DNA from: Streptomyces sp. TLI_171
GTDB lineage: Bacteria > Actinomycetota > Actinomycetes > Streptomycetales > Streptomycetaceae
NCBI RefSeq assembly: GCF_003610255.1
Contig: NZ_RAPS01000001.1
Coordinates: forward strand, 7,839,001-7,903,000
DNA: 64,000 nt
Direction: 5' to 3'
The notes under the pieces were generated by a model, which saw nothing but the letters and a program-made list of their open reading frames with translations, did no database searches and was not told where the DNA came from. A program made the position numbers and the translations under genes. This document shows positions 25,775 to 33,785 of the stretch, piece after piece. Position 1 is the stretch's first letter. The number at the start of each line of letters is the position of its first letter.

Positions 25775-25846
25775 CTACCGCGCGGAGGGGAGTCCCTGGC
25801 TCTGCTGGGAACTCGAAGAACGCTGATACGACTGGCTGGTGCTCAT
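25775..25846 (-). CDS. 23-residue Ser/Gln-rich leader-type peptide
   Basis: From an ATG with AGAGGAA 6 nt upstream, the peptide has residues 2-17 STSQSYQRSSSSQQSQ and ends GLPSAR. Fifteen of 23 residues are Ser, Gln or Tyr. All five Gln codons are CAG, Ser codons include AGC/AGT (4) and TCG (2), and Tyr is TAT. These are codons read by the four tRNAs encoded just downstream (anticodons CTG, GCT, CGA, GTA). TAT, TCT, AGT and CGT are rare in the host style. It may be a regulatory leader, the tail of a lost gene, or chance; translation is unproven. Confidence 0.45.
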   Translation of the reverse strand: MSTSQSYQRSSSSQQSQGLPSAR

Positions 25847-26008
25847 TTCGCGTTCCTCTCCGCTGGGCTCTGCCGGGCTGATGCCCATACTCTGCGACAG
25901 GGACGGGGGCGACGGCAACGGGTTTTCCGGCTGGACTGTCGAGGCTGCTGACCGCTTCCCCCGGCCGGGCATCCGCGGCCGTGCCCACCCCCGGCGCATC
26001 GCCCGGCG

Positions 26009-26697
26009 GTGACGAAGGGAACCTTGCTCGCCGCCGCACACGCGGCATACGACAGCGCCGGTGCGACCGTTGCGCCGGAGTACCACCTGCTGCTCCCCGG
26101 TGATTGGCACGACCGGCCCGACGCGGTCGCGGCCCTGACCTGGCGGCAGGAGGCGGCCCACATGCAGGTCTCCCGGCGGGTCGGGAACGGCTGCGCTACG
26201 AGTGGACACCGCAGATCGGCCTTCCGGAGCCGTCGGGACGTGTGCTCTTCTGCGCCGCGCCCGACGACGAGGTCTTCGTCGACCTGTTCCGCCGAGTCCT
26301 GGCAGGCACCCTCGACGCGGCTTCCCGGAAGGTCGCCGATCGCGTCGGCGCCGAGGCCCGGGCCCGCGGCGACGTCGCGTTCCACCGCGACAGCATGCTC
26401 GGGGACCGGTCCTGGTGGCGGGTCGCCCGGACACCGGACGGCGAGGTGGTCGGCTTCGGCCTCCCCTCGCGCAACCACGCCTTCCCCGTGGTCGGTCACC
26501 TCGGTGTGCTGCCCGAACACCGGGGCCGCGGATACGCGGACGAGATTCTCGCTGAAATCACCCGGATTCTGGTGTCCGAGACCGGGCCGGAGCGAGTCCG
26601 CGCCGACACCGACCTGACGAATGCGCCGATGGCTGCGGCCTTCGAACCCGTGGGCTACCGCGGCAACGGCCGTCGCCTGGTGCTGTCCGCGCACTGA
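26009..26697 (+). pseudogene. GNAT-type acetyltransferase gene with one frameshift
   Basis: The first frame (start GTG 26009) reads VAPEYHLLLPGDWHDRPDAV and AALTWRQEAAH. A one-base shift near 26160-26175 then moves to a second frame that continues GRERLRYEWTPQIGLPEPSG, RVARTPDGEVVGFGLPSRNH, VVGHLGVLPEHRGRGYADEI with the GNAT acetyl-CoA loop RGRGYA, and ends at 26697. Joined, they make a normal protein of about 228 residues. The shift is not in a homopolymer, so it may be a real mutation. Confidence 0.65.
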
Positions 26698-26723
26698 TCC
26701 CCCGGACCAGTGGTCGTTCGAGG

Positions 26724-26754
26724 GGGAGCGGCGCCTGCGTAAGGCGCCGCTCCC
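26724..26754. terminator. Bidirectional terminator
   Basis: A perfect 12-bp stem (GGGAGCGGCGCC / GGCGCCGCTCCC) with a 7-nt loop lies between the convergent GNAT remnant and amine oxidase gene. Confidence 0.75.
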
Positions 26755-26772
26755 GCGGAGGGTGTCGGTTCG

Positions 26773-28383
26773 TCAGGCCAGGGCGCGGGTGTGCAGGGCG
26801 GTGACGGCCTTGCGGGCGGCGAGGATCGCGCCGTGCTGCCAGGCGTCCATGTTGCTCAGCCAGTCGCCCGCGAACAGGACCCGCCCGGCGGGTTCGACGA
26901 GCGGCTTCAGGGCGGCGGACTGGACGTCGTAGCCGCCGTGCCACGCGCCCTCCAGGTGGGGTACCTGGCGCCAGGCGATGGAGAAGGACGAGTCGAGTTC
27001 GGTGCGGTACTTCGGGCCGTAGATCCGCTCGCCCAGGGCGACTGCGGTGGTCTGCCGCTCCAGGGGCGTCATCAGGGAGTAGCGGTCGGCCACGGTCGCG
27101 TAGTGGTAGTAGCCGATCATGACGCCGCGGTCGCCGTGGTAGCCGTAGGAGGGGTGCCAGACGTGGGTGAGGTCGCTGTCCGTCTCGGTGATGCCGCCGT
27201 AGATGCGGTGGTCGGTCTCCCACCAGCGCGACCTGTACTCCAGGCCGATCTTGCCGGCGGAGGCGGGCTTGACGGCGGCGAGGGCGGTGGCGACGTCGCC
27301 GCCGAGGTTGTGGTGGAGCTTGGCGAGCAGGTGGGGCGGCATGGCGGCGATCGCGTAGTCGGCCCGCAGTGAGCGGGCCCGGCCGCCCGGGTCGGTGTAG
27401 GCGACGGTGACCCCGTGGTCGTCCTGGAGGACGGAGGTGGCCTGGCAGCCGAGCCTGACCTTGTCGGCGCCGATGGCCCGGGTCAGCGCCTTGGGGATCT
27501 GGTCCATGCCGCCGACGGGTTGGAACATCAGCATCGCCTGGTCGAACTCGAACTCGAAGGAGAAGTAGCGGCCGACGCCGGAGGCGAACACCTCGGACGC
27601 GGTCGGGACGTCGCCCAGTTCGACCCCGGGGACGCCGGACTCACCCGGCCACGTGGTGTATCCGCGGCGGGACGAACCGGTGTAGGCGTATCCGTCGGTC
27701 TTGGCACCGAGGTCACCGAAGTCGCGCAGGAACTCGATGAGCAGTTCCTTGTCGTCGGCGGTCAGTTGCCGGTCGAGTGCGCCCGTGTCGGTCGCCTTGG
27801 CGAGGAGTTCGCTGACATAGCCGTAGGTGTCGGCCTTGGCGGTGCGGTAGCGCATCGGGCGGCCGTCGGGCATCGAGGAGTTGTGGATGTAGGCGTCGGC
27901 GTTGGTGTTGGTGAACACCTCGACGGGGACGCCCAGTTCGCGGCAGTAGTCGAGGGTGACCATCCATTGCGCGAGCCGGGCGGGGCCGGCGTTCATGTAC
28001 TGCCCCGCGCTGAAGCGCGCCTGCTGGTGGTGGCCGTAGGTGTCGGTGAGTTCGTCACCGCCGCGGACGGTGAAGTTGCGGCCGCCGGTTCGGTCGCGCG
28101 GTTCGAGCACGGTGACGCGGTAGCCGGCCTTCCCCAGTTCGTAGGCGCTGACCAGGCCGGCTATGCCGCCGCCGAGGACGATGACGCTGCCCGCGGAGCG
28201 ACCCTTGAGGTGGAAGTCGGAGGCGCTGGGGGCGTCGAACTGCGGGGTGCCCTGGGCGGCGGCGGTGGGGGCGAGGCCCAGGGCGCCCATCGTGGCGAAC
28301 ATCGCTCCCGCTCCGCCGGTGGCACCGACAGCACGCAGAAAGCCGCGTCGGCTGAACCCGGGGAGTGCGGACTGGTCAGGCAT
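26773..28383 (-). CDS. Tat-exported flavin monoamine oxidase family protein
   Basis: The protein has 536 residues. A twin-arginine signal (SRRGFLRAVGATGGAGAMFA) ends near AAAQG. A Rossmann FAD motif follows (VIVLGGGIAGLVSAYELGKA, then VTVLEPRDRTGGRNFT), and the C-terminal FAD motif is RVLFAGDWLSNMDAWQHGAI. This is the layout of bacterial L-amino-acid/monoamine oxidases, which oxidise an amine or amino acid to the imine, releasing hydrogen peroxide and ammonia. Export after cofactor loading is expected. The substrate cannot be read. The start at 28383 is preceded by GGAAGGGAC. Confidence 0.88.
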   Translation of the reverse strand: MPDQSALPGFSRRGFLRAVGATGGAGAMFATMGALGLAPTAAAQGTPQFDAPSASDFHLKGRSAGSVIVLGGGIAGLVSAYELGKAGYRVTVLEPRDRTGGRNFTVRGGDELTDTYGHHQQARFSAGQYMNAGPARLAQWMVTLDYCRELGVPVEVFTNTNADAYIHNSSMPDGRPMRYRTAKADTYGYVSELLAKATDTGALDRQLTADDKELLIEFLRDFGDLGAKTDGYAYTGSSRRGYTTWPGESGVPGVELGDVPTASEVFASGVGRYFSFEFEFDQAMLMFQPVGGMDQIPKALTRAIGADKVRLGCQATSVLQDDHGVTVAYTDPGGRARSLRADYAIAAMPPHLLAKLHHNLGGDVATALAAVKPASAGKIGLEYRSRWWETDHRIYGGITETDSDLTHVWHPSYGYHGDRGVMIGYYHYATVADRYSLMTPLERQTTAVALGERIYGPKYRTELDSSFSIAWRQVPHLEGAWHGGYDVQSAALKPLVEPAGRVLFAGDWLSNMDAWQHGAILAARKAVTALHTRALA

Positions 28384-28415
28384 GGGGGTGTCCCTTCCTC
28401 GATCCGTTGGCTCGC

Positions 28416-28433
28416 CACCTTGATCACAAGGTG
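28416..28433. promoter_or_regulatory. Dyad CACCTTG-N4-CAAGGTG before the amine oxidase gene
   Basis: Perfect 7-bp arms around ATCA lie 33 bp upstream of the amine oxidase ATG. This is a likely operator overlapping the promoter or early leader; the regulator is unknown. Confidence 0.5.
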
Positions 28434-28829
28434 TGCGAACGGATTCTCTGGACGGCACGTTTCCGGAGCCACCCTGCGCACATTGCCCAGGCGTTTCCGA
28501 TCCGGGCGGGGGATCAACATCTCGCGTCGTCGGCCACCAGACCTGTCGGTCCGTCACCTCTGCTCGGGCGCACCCCCGTCCCCACATGTCGCACCACAGG
28601 TGTGAGGGAGAGGAAGCCGCACGAGGACCAGCAACTGCTCCTCGGGCCCGCCGCCTTCGAGAGGACCTTCCTCGGCCGGGTACCTGCCGGCGGCGGCGAC
28701 CGGGTTCGTGCTGCTGCTCGGGGTGGACGCGCTCCGGTCCGCGTTCGTGGGCCGCGGCGGCCTCGGTTTTCGGTGGCGCGCCCCGGGCCCGCCGGGGCGG
28801 AGCCGGTCCGGCCCGCAGCTCACGGCCGC
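28434..28829. other. Stretch without a clear gene
   Basis: One plus frame contains a short hydrophobic stretch (LPAAATGFVLLLGVDALRSA) but no start context or conserved domain. I treat it as non-coding or a remnant. Confidence 0.35.
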
Positions 28830-29018
28830 TCAGAGCAGCGTGCCGCACCAGACGTTGCGGGCCAGCCACTCGTCGTGGCTGAACGCGCCCCGCTCGGGAT
28901 CGGCCGGGCGAACCGGCACGGCGATGAACGTGTCCTCCGGCCGGGTCCGCTCGGGCAGCCGGCGGTAGCGACCCGGTCGGGCCTCGGTGAGCTCGGGGCG
29001 TGCGCTGCGCTCGGTCAT
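28830..29018 (-). CDS. Small conserved hypothetical protein
   Basis: The protein has 62 residues, basic at the N-terminus (RPELTEARPGRYRRLPERTR), with a WLARNVWCGTLL end. Codon use is strongly GC3 and the start has a purine-rich upstream segment. It lies downstream of a winged-helix gene on the same strand and may be co-transcribed. No function is evident. Confidence 0.5.
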   Translation of the reverse strand: MTERSARPELTEARPGRYRRLPERTRPEDTFIAVPVRPADPERGAFSHDEWLARNVWCGTLL

Positions 29019-29067
29019 CTCGTACCCCCGCGGGCGAGCCGATGGGAGCATCACCGTACAACATGTC

Positions 29068-29092
29068 CACACGTGTGCGCCGAGCGTGTGGG
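29068..29092 (-). terminator. Hairpin after the winged-helix gene
   Basis: CCACACG and CGTGTGG form a 7-bp stem directly after the stop codon of the minus-strand gene ending at 29093. Confidence 0.4.
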
Positions 29093-29578
29093 TCAGCGGG
29101 CCTTGCGGCGCCCGCGGTCGGTGAGGGTGTACCGCACCGAACGGTCCTCCTTGTGGCGGTTGACGCGGCCCTTGGCAACGAGCGACTCGAGGGTGTTGCG
29201 CACGACCTGCGGGGTGGGCTCCCGGTCGGGGTGCTTCAGGACCAGCTCGTCGCGCAGGTCCTTCGCGAGGCACGGCTCGCGGTGGCCCGCGAGCAACTCC
29301 GTCAGGACGTCCCCCAGCAGCGGCCTGCGGGGCTTGCCGGGCGCCGCCGGCGGGGCCGGAGCGGGCTCGTCCTGGGCCTGCTCCGGAAGGGGGGAGTCCT
29401 CGGTGTCCGCGGGGTAGTGCTCGGCGAGCGCGATGATGTCGATCAGCAGGGCCTCCTCCCCCCGGAGCACCTTCATCTGCTCGGCCAGTTCCTGCTGCCG
29501 ACGGCGGTTCTCCTCCAGGTCCGACGCGGCCTGCACGGCGTACCGCGATCGGAGCGTGGCGGCTGATTGGCTGGTCAC
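29093..29578 (-). CDS. Coiled-coil plus winged-helix protein (putative regulator)
   Basis: The protein has 161 residues from a GTG. Residues about 18-55 form a heptad-like helix (DLEENRRRQQELAEQMKVLR), residues 58-85 a Pro/Ala linker, and the C-terminal half looks like a winged helix (LLGDVLTELLAGHREPCLAK, PTPQVVRNTLESLVAKGRVN, SVRYTLTDRG). It probably binds DNA, possibly as a dimer through the coiled coil. Targets are unknown. It lies downstream of the ABC-F gene, separated by a terminator. Confidence 0.7.
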   Translation of the reverse strand: MTSQSAATLRSRYAVQAASDLEENRRRQQELAEQMKVLRGEEALLIDIIALAEHYPADTEDSPLPEQAQDEPAPAPPAAPGKPRRPLLGDVLTELLAGHREPCLAKDLRDELVLKHPDREPTPQVVRNTLESLVAKGRVNRHKEDRSVRYTLTDRGRRKAR

Positions 29579-29669
29579 AACCGGTCACTCCTCCGTGATG
29601 GGCGTTGCTGCGCATGGTACTCGCGCCCAGCACCCGCGCATGCACGGAGGGTGATAACCGGTCGGGAAG

Positions 29670-29708
29670 GTGACGAGGTGCGTACCGGGCGGGTACAGAC
29701 CTCGTCAC
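29670..29708. terminator. Terminator after the ABC-F gene
   Basis: GTGACGAGGT and ACCTCGTCAC form a perfect 10-bp stem with an inner GTACC / GGTAC extension, just after the ABC-F stop codon. Confidence 0.7.
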
Positions 29709-29716
29709 GTGCGGGC

Positions 29717-31351
29717 TCAGTTCTCCGGCGCCGCCGTCTCCTCCAGCGATCCGTCCGCCAGCCGCAGCCAACGGTCCACCCGGACGGCGGCGAGGAACCG
29801 CTCGTCGTGGCTGACCACGACGAAGGCGCCCTGGTAGGAGTCGAGGGCGCTCTCGAGCTGGCCGACGCCGACCAGGTCGAGGTTGTTCGTCGGCTCGTCC
29901 AGGAGCAGCAACCGGGGAGCGGGCTCGGCGTACAGGACGCAGGCCAGAGTGGCTCGCAGCCGCTCGCCGCCGGAGAGGACGCGGACCGGAAGGTGCGCCC
30001 GGGCCCCGCGGAACAGGAAGCGGGCGAGCAGGTTCATCCGCTCGGCGGGCGGCAGGTCGGGGGACGCCGCGGCGAGGTTCTCCGCCACGGTGAGGTCCGG
30101 GTCCAGCAGGTCCAGCCGCTGGGAGAGGTACGCGACGCGGCCGTCGGCGCGCCTGATCCGCCCGCCGTCCGCGGCGAGGTCGCCGGACAGGAGGCGCAGC
30201 AGGGTGGTCTTCCCGGTGCCGTTGGCCCCGGACAGGGCGATGCGCTCGGGCCCGCGCACGGACAGGGCTACCCCGTCCCCCGCGAACAGCGGGCGGCCGT
30301 CGCGGTGCACCTGCAGGTGCTCGCCGACGAAGAGGTCGCGGCCGGCCGGAACCCGGGTGCCGGACAGGTCCAGCGTCAGGCGCTGGTCGTCGCGGAGCGC
30401 GCGTTCGGCCTCGTCGAGCCGGGCCCTGGCCTCGCCGACGCGTGCCGAGTGCACCTGTCCGGAGCGGCCGGCCGACTCCTGCGCGCCGCGCTTCATGTTC
30501 CCGGCGAAGATGCGGGGCAGGCCGGCGTTCTTCAGGTTGCGGGAGGCGTTGCCCGCCCGCCGCTCGGCGCGTTCCCTGGCCTGCTGCAGCTCCCGCTTCT
30601 CCCGCTTGAGCTCCTGCTCGGCGCTGCGGACGTTCTTCTCCGCGACTTCCTGCCCGGCCTGCACGGCCTGCTCGTAGGCGGTGAAGTTGCCGCCGTACAG
30701 CCGTAGTTCACCGGAGTCGAGCTCGGCGATGCGCGCCATCCGGTCCAGCAGCGCGCGGTCGTGGCTGACCACCAGCAGGCAGCCGGAGAAGTCCTCCAGC
30801 ACGTCGTACAGCCGGTGGCGGGCGGCTCGGTCGAGGTTGTTGGTGGGCTCGTCGAGCAGCAGCACGTCGGGCCGCCGGAGCAGTTGTGCGGCCAGGCCCA
30901 GTTGCACGACCTGGCCGCCGCTGAGGGTGCCCAGCCGCCGGTCGAGGCGGACGTCGGCCAGGCCGAGCCGTTCGAGCTGGGCGCGGGTGCGCTCCTCGAC
31001 GTCCCAGTCGTCGCCGATGACGGTGAAGTGCTCCTCGGCCACGTCCCCGGACTCGACCGCGTCGAGGGCGCGGATCACCTCGGCGACGCCGAGGACGTCG
31101 GCGACCGCGAGGTCTGCGGTCAGCGGGAGGTCCTGCGGCAGGTATGCGGGGGTGCCGGTGACCGTCACCGTGCCGGTCGCGGGCCGCAGTTGACCGGCGA
31201 TCAGCTTGAGCAGGGTGCTCTTGCCGGAGCCGTTGGGGGCGACCAGGCCGGTGCGGCCCGGGCCGAGGGCGAAGGAGAGGTCCCGGAAGACGGGCGTGTC
31301 GTCGGGCCAGGAGAAGGACAGCCGGGAGCAGACGACGGATGCGTCGGACAT
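29717..31351 (-). CDS. ABC-F ATPase (ribosome-protection type, possible antibiotic resistance)
   Basis: This 544-residue protein has two ABC domains and no membrane segment. Domain 1 has Walker A APNGSGKST, signature TLSGGQ and Walker B LLLDEPTNNLD. A charged linker (about 230-320; EQELKREKRELQQARERAER) follows. Domain 2 has GANGTGKTT, VLSGGERLR and LLLDEPTNNLD. ABC-F proteins act on the ribosome; actinomycete members of this size often protect against macrolides, lincosamides or related drugs. A short ORF and hairpins in the 125-nt leader suggest drug-inducible attenuation. The ATG at 31351 is chosen because the ABC fold begins at once. Confidence 0.88.
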   Translation of the reverse strand: MSDASVVCSRLSFSWPDDTPVFRDLSFALGPGRTGLVAPNGSGKSTLLKLIAGQLRPATGTVTVTGTPAYLPQDLPLTADLAVADVLGVAEVIRALDAVESGDVAEEHFTVIGDDWDVEERTRAQLERLGLADVRLDRRLGTLSGGQVVQLGLAAQLLRRPDVLLLDEPTNNLDRAARHRLYDVLEDFSGCLLVVSHDRALLDRMARIAELDSGELRLYGGNFTAYEQAVQAGQEVAEKNVRSAEQELKREKRELQQARERAERRAGNASRNLKNAGLPRIFAGNMKRGAQESAGRSGQVHSARVGEARARLDEAERALRDDQRLTLDLSGTRVPAGRDLFVGEHLQVHRDGRPLFAGDGVALSVRGPERIALSGANGTGKTTLLRLLSGDLAADGGRIRRADGRVAYLSQRLDLLDPDLTVAENLAAASPDLPPAERMNLLARFLFRGARAHLPVRVLSGGERLRATLACVLYAEPAPRLLLLDEPTNNLDLVGVGQLESALDSYQGAFVVVSHDERFLAAVRVDRWLRLADGSLEETAAPEN

Positions 31352-31476
31352 GGGGGCAACCTGAAGGTGAGGGAGGCGGACGGACCTCCGCCTCGGAGGA
31401 GGACGGGAAGAGGGAACGACGAACCGGGCCGCTGCGCCGGGTGCCGGGCACCCGCGAACGGCCTCAGGACCGGGTC

Positions 31477-31506
31477 TCACCCGGAGATGTCGTCGTCACC
31501 CGCCAT
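31477..31506 (-). CDS. 9-codon upstream ORF in the ABC-F leader
   Basis: ATG with GGAG 6 nt upstream encodes MAGDDDISG, followed by TGA, 125 nt before the ABC-F start. Between them are inverted repeats (GGGTGCC / GGCACCC and CCTCCG / CGGAGG) able to form alternative hairpins. A -10-like TACGCT is seen at 31551-31546. This is the layout of translational or transcriptional attenuators of antibiotic-resistance ABC-F genes; translation is inferred. Confidence 0.5.
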   Translation of the reverse strand: MAGDDDISG

Positions 31507-31551
31507 GTCTGTCTCCACGCTCACATCGATGACCTACCGCCGGCCAGCGTA

Positions 31552-31883
31552 GCAGCCCGCGACGGCGAGACACCTGGATGCGCGCGGTCGCGCGGCTATG
31601 TGTGGGCGCGGCTTGACGGGGCACATGACCCGTGCCAGCCTAGTAACCGTTCAAAGCGGTTATGTCTGGCGCATTCGAGGCCGGGAGAGGGGACGGGACA
31701 TGATCACCGGCCTGCTGATGTGGCGCACCCAGCTGCTGTCGGCGTCTCCCGCACCAGCGCGATCCTCGTCCACGACGGCCTGGCACGAGCGGCGCCGTCG
31801 CATGACCCAAGCCCGGCGCGGGACACGTGTCCCGGGAGCCGCGCACACCCCGTGCACCGTCCCGGCGACTGGTGTCGGGGACC
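31552..31883. other. Stretch without a clear gene, with a small dyad
   Basis: Dyad TAACCG-N7-CGGTTA lies at 31644-31662. A plus-strand ATG at 31700 has a good purine-rich site, but the following frame shows no recognisable protein and merges into the tannase upstream region. Confidence 0.35.
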
Positions 31884-31898
31884 GTCAACCGACTGATG
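31884..31898 (+). promoter_or_regulatory. Regulon motif copy 1 (before the tannase gene)
   Basis: GTCAACCGACTGATG, 85 bp before the tannase-family start. It matches the shared motif GTC[AG]NN[TC]GAC[TG][GC]AT[GC] in gene orientation. Confidence 0.6.
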
Positions 31899-31983
31899 TG
31901 ACGGCCCGTCGTCCGACGCCACTGTGGACCCCGTCAGCCCAGCAGACACCCCCGAAGACACCTCACACCCTTGGACGGGACAG

Positions 31984-33597
31984 ATGAACCGACGACTCCT
32001 CGCCGCCCTCGCCGCCGCCGCGCCGCTGGCAGCCGCGGTGTACGCACCCGGTGCCTCGGCGGCGGCGGACGCCGCCGCCCCCGCGTACGGCTGCACCAGC
32101 CCGGTGGTGCGGGCCCCGGCCGGGACGGCGGTGGAGAACGTCACCGCCGTCCCCCACGCCGCCGGCACCTTCGACGTACCCGCCGTGTTCCCGCTGCCGG
32201 GCTTCCCGGTCGCCGACGTCCCGGCGTTCTGCGACGTCACGGTCACCCTCACCCACCCCGGCCAGGGCGACCACGCGAAGGTGCGGGTCTGGCTGCCGCA
32301 GCAGAACTGGAACGGCCGGCTGCAGACCATCGGCGGGCAGGCCTACGCCGCCGGCGACTACGGCTCGGGCCTCGCCGGCGCGATCAAGAGCGGCTACGCC
32401 GCCGCCACCACCGACGCGGGCGTCGGCACGTACCTGGACACCAGCTGGGCGCTGACCGGCGCCGGCCGGGTCGACCCGGCGCTGCTGCAGGACTTCGCCT
32501 CCCGCTCCGAGCACGAGGCAGCGATCGTCGCCAAGGAGGTCGTCGCCGGCCACTACGGGCGGGCCGCCTCGTACGCCTACTTCAACGGCTGCTCGACCGG
32601 CGGACGCCAGGGCTACATGGAGGCCCAGAAGTACCCGGGCGACTACAACGGCATCCTGGCCGACGCCCCCGCCGTCAACTGGGACGAGTTCGAGGTCGCC
32701 ACGCTGTGGCCGCAGGTGGTGATGAACGAGACGAAGACCTACCCCAGCGCCTGCGAGTTCAAGGCGTTCACCGACGCGGCCGTCCAGGCCTGCGACGGCG
32801 CCGACGGCGTTGAGGACGGCCTGGTGGCCGACCCCGACACGTGCGGCTACGACCCGCGCCGCCTGGTCGGCACCACCGTCGAGTGCGACGGCCGGCGGGT
32901 GACCGTCACCGCGGCCGACGCGGAGGTGGTGCGCCGGATCTGGGACGGCCCGCGCACCGCGGCCGGCCGCAAGCTCTGGTCCGGCGTGCCGATCGGCGCC
33001 GACCTGAGCGCGCTGGCCGGCACCACGACCGATGCCGCGGGCAACCCCGCGGGCCAGCCGTTCCCGGTGCCCGCCGCGTGGGTGTCGACCTGGCTGGAGA
33101 AGCAGCCCGGCTTCGACGTCTCGACCGTCACCACCGACCGGTTCACCCAGCTGTTCGCGCAGTCCCGCGCGGAGTACGACAAGGTCATCGGCACGGACGA
33201 CCCCGATCTGACCGCCTTCCGCGCGGCCGGCGGCAAGCTCCTCAGCTGGCACGGCTCCGCCGACCAGTACATCCCCACCAACGGCACGGTGCAGTACCGC
33301 CAGCGGGTCGAGCGCACGATGGGAGGCGCGGCGAAGGTCGACGACTTCTACCGGCTCTTCCTCGCGCCCGGCACCGCGCACTGCGGCCTCAACACCCAGG
33401 GCGGCGACCTCGCCGCGCTGACCGCCTGGGTCGAACAGGGCAAGGCGCCGCGGACGCTGGCCGCCACCCTCACCACGGCCACCGGCGCAACGGTCGACCG
33501 GAACCTGTGCGCCTACCCGCTGGTCTCCCGCTACAAGGGCCACGGCGACCCCGCCGACGCCGGCAGCTTCCGCTGCGCCCCCGCCGACCCGCGCTGA
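31984..33597 (+). CDS. Secreted tannase/feruloyl esterase family protein
   Basis: The protein has 537 residues. A Sec signal peptide (LLAALAAAAPLAAAVYAPGA) is followed by the tannase/feruloyl esterase fold: VRVWLPQQNWNGRLQTIGGQ, nucleophile elbow YFNGCSTGGRQG (Cys-Ser pair before TGG, typical of the family), DAPAVNWDEF, a calcium/lid region rich in Asp and Cys (VQACDGADGVEDGLVADPDT), late acid region SWHGSADQYIP and catalytic His in GTAHCGL. It should hydrolyse esters of aromatic acids outside the cell. A copy of the shared 15-bp motif precedes it. Confidence 0.9.
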   Translation: MNRRLLAALAAAAPLAAAVYAPGASAAADAAAPAYGCTSPVVRAPAGTAVENVTAVPHAAGTFDVPAVFPLPGFPVADVPAFCDVTVTLTHPGQGDHAKVRVWLPQQNWNGRLQTIGGQAYAAGDYGSGLAGAIKSGYAAATTDAGVGTYLDTSWALTGAGRVDPALLQDFASRSEHEAAIVAKEVVAGHYGRAASYAYFNGCSTGGRQGYMEAQKYPGDYNGILADAPAVNWDEFEVATLWPQVVMNETKTYPSACEFKAFTDAAVQACDGADGVEDGLVADPDTCGYDPRRLVGTTVECDGRRVTVTAADAEVVRRIWDGPRTAAGRKLWSGVPIGADLSALAGTTTDAAGNPAGQPFPVPAAWVSTWLEKQPGFDVSTVTTDRFTQLFAQSRAEYDKVIGTDDPDLTAFRAAGGKLLSWHGSADQYIPTNGTVQYRQRVERTMGGAAKVDDFYRLFLAPGTAHCGLNTQGGDLAALTAWVEQGKAPRTLAATLTTATGATVDRNLCAYPLVSRYKGHGDPADAGSFRCAPADPR

Positions 33598-33612
33598 CCC
33601 CGCACCACCCCC

Positions 33613-33655
33613 GGCCCCGGCCCGCACCCGTCGTCCACGGGCGCGCGCCGGGGCC
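33613..33655. terminator. Terminator after the tannase-family gene
   Basis: GGCCCCGGC and GCCGGGGCC (9 bp) enclose an inner CCCGT / ACGGG stem. Confidence 0.6.
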
Positions 33656-33694
33656 CGCGCGTGCCCGGCCGCGTCCCTGCTCCGACACATTGCA

Positions 33695-33709
33695 GTCATT
33701 CGACTGATC
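33695..33709 (+). promoter_or_regulatory. Regulon motif copy 2 (before hydrolase 33786)
   Basis: GTCATTCGACTGATC, 76 bp before the GTG start. Here the core is also a perfect dyad, CAGTC-ATTC-GACTG (33693-33706). Confidence 0.6.
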
Positions 33710-33785
33710 CCCCCGGGAGCCGTCCGCACGATGCTGGAGCGGTCGCCGTCCGTCGGCGGCTGACCTCATCAGGTTCGGAGGACCC

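Noticed and set aside
25775..25846. The Ser/Gln peptide as a ribosomally made bacteriocin precursor
   Set aside because: No modification, protease or export genes are nearby, and the peptide lacks Cys or a leader/core split; a leader-type ORF or gene relic fits better.
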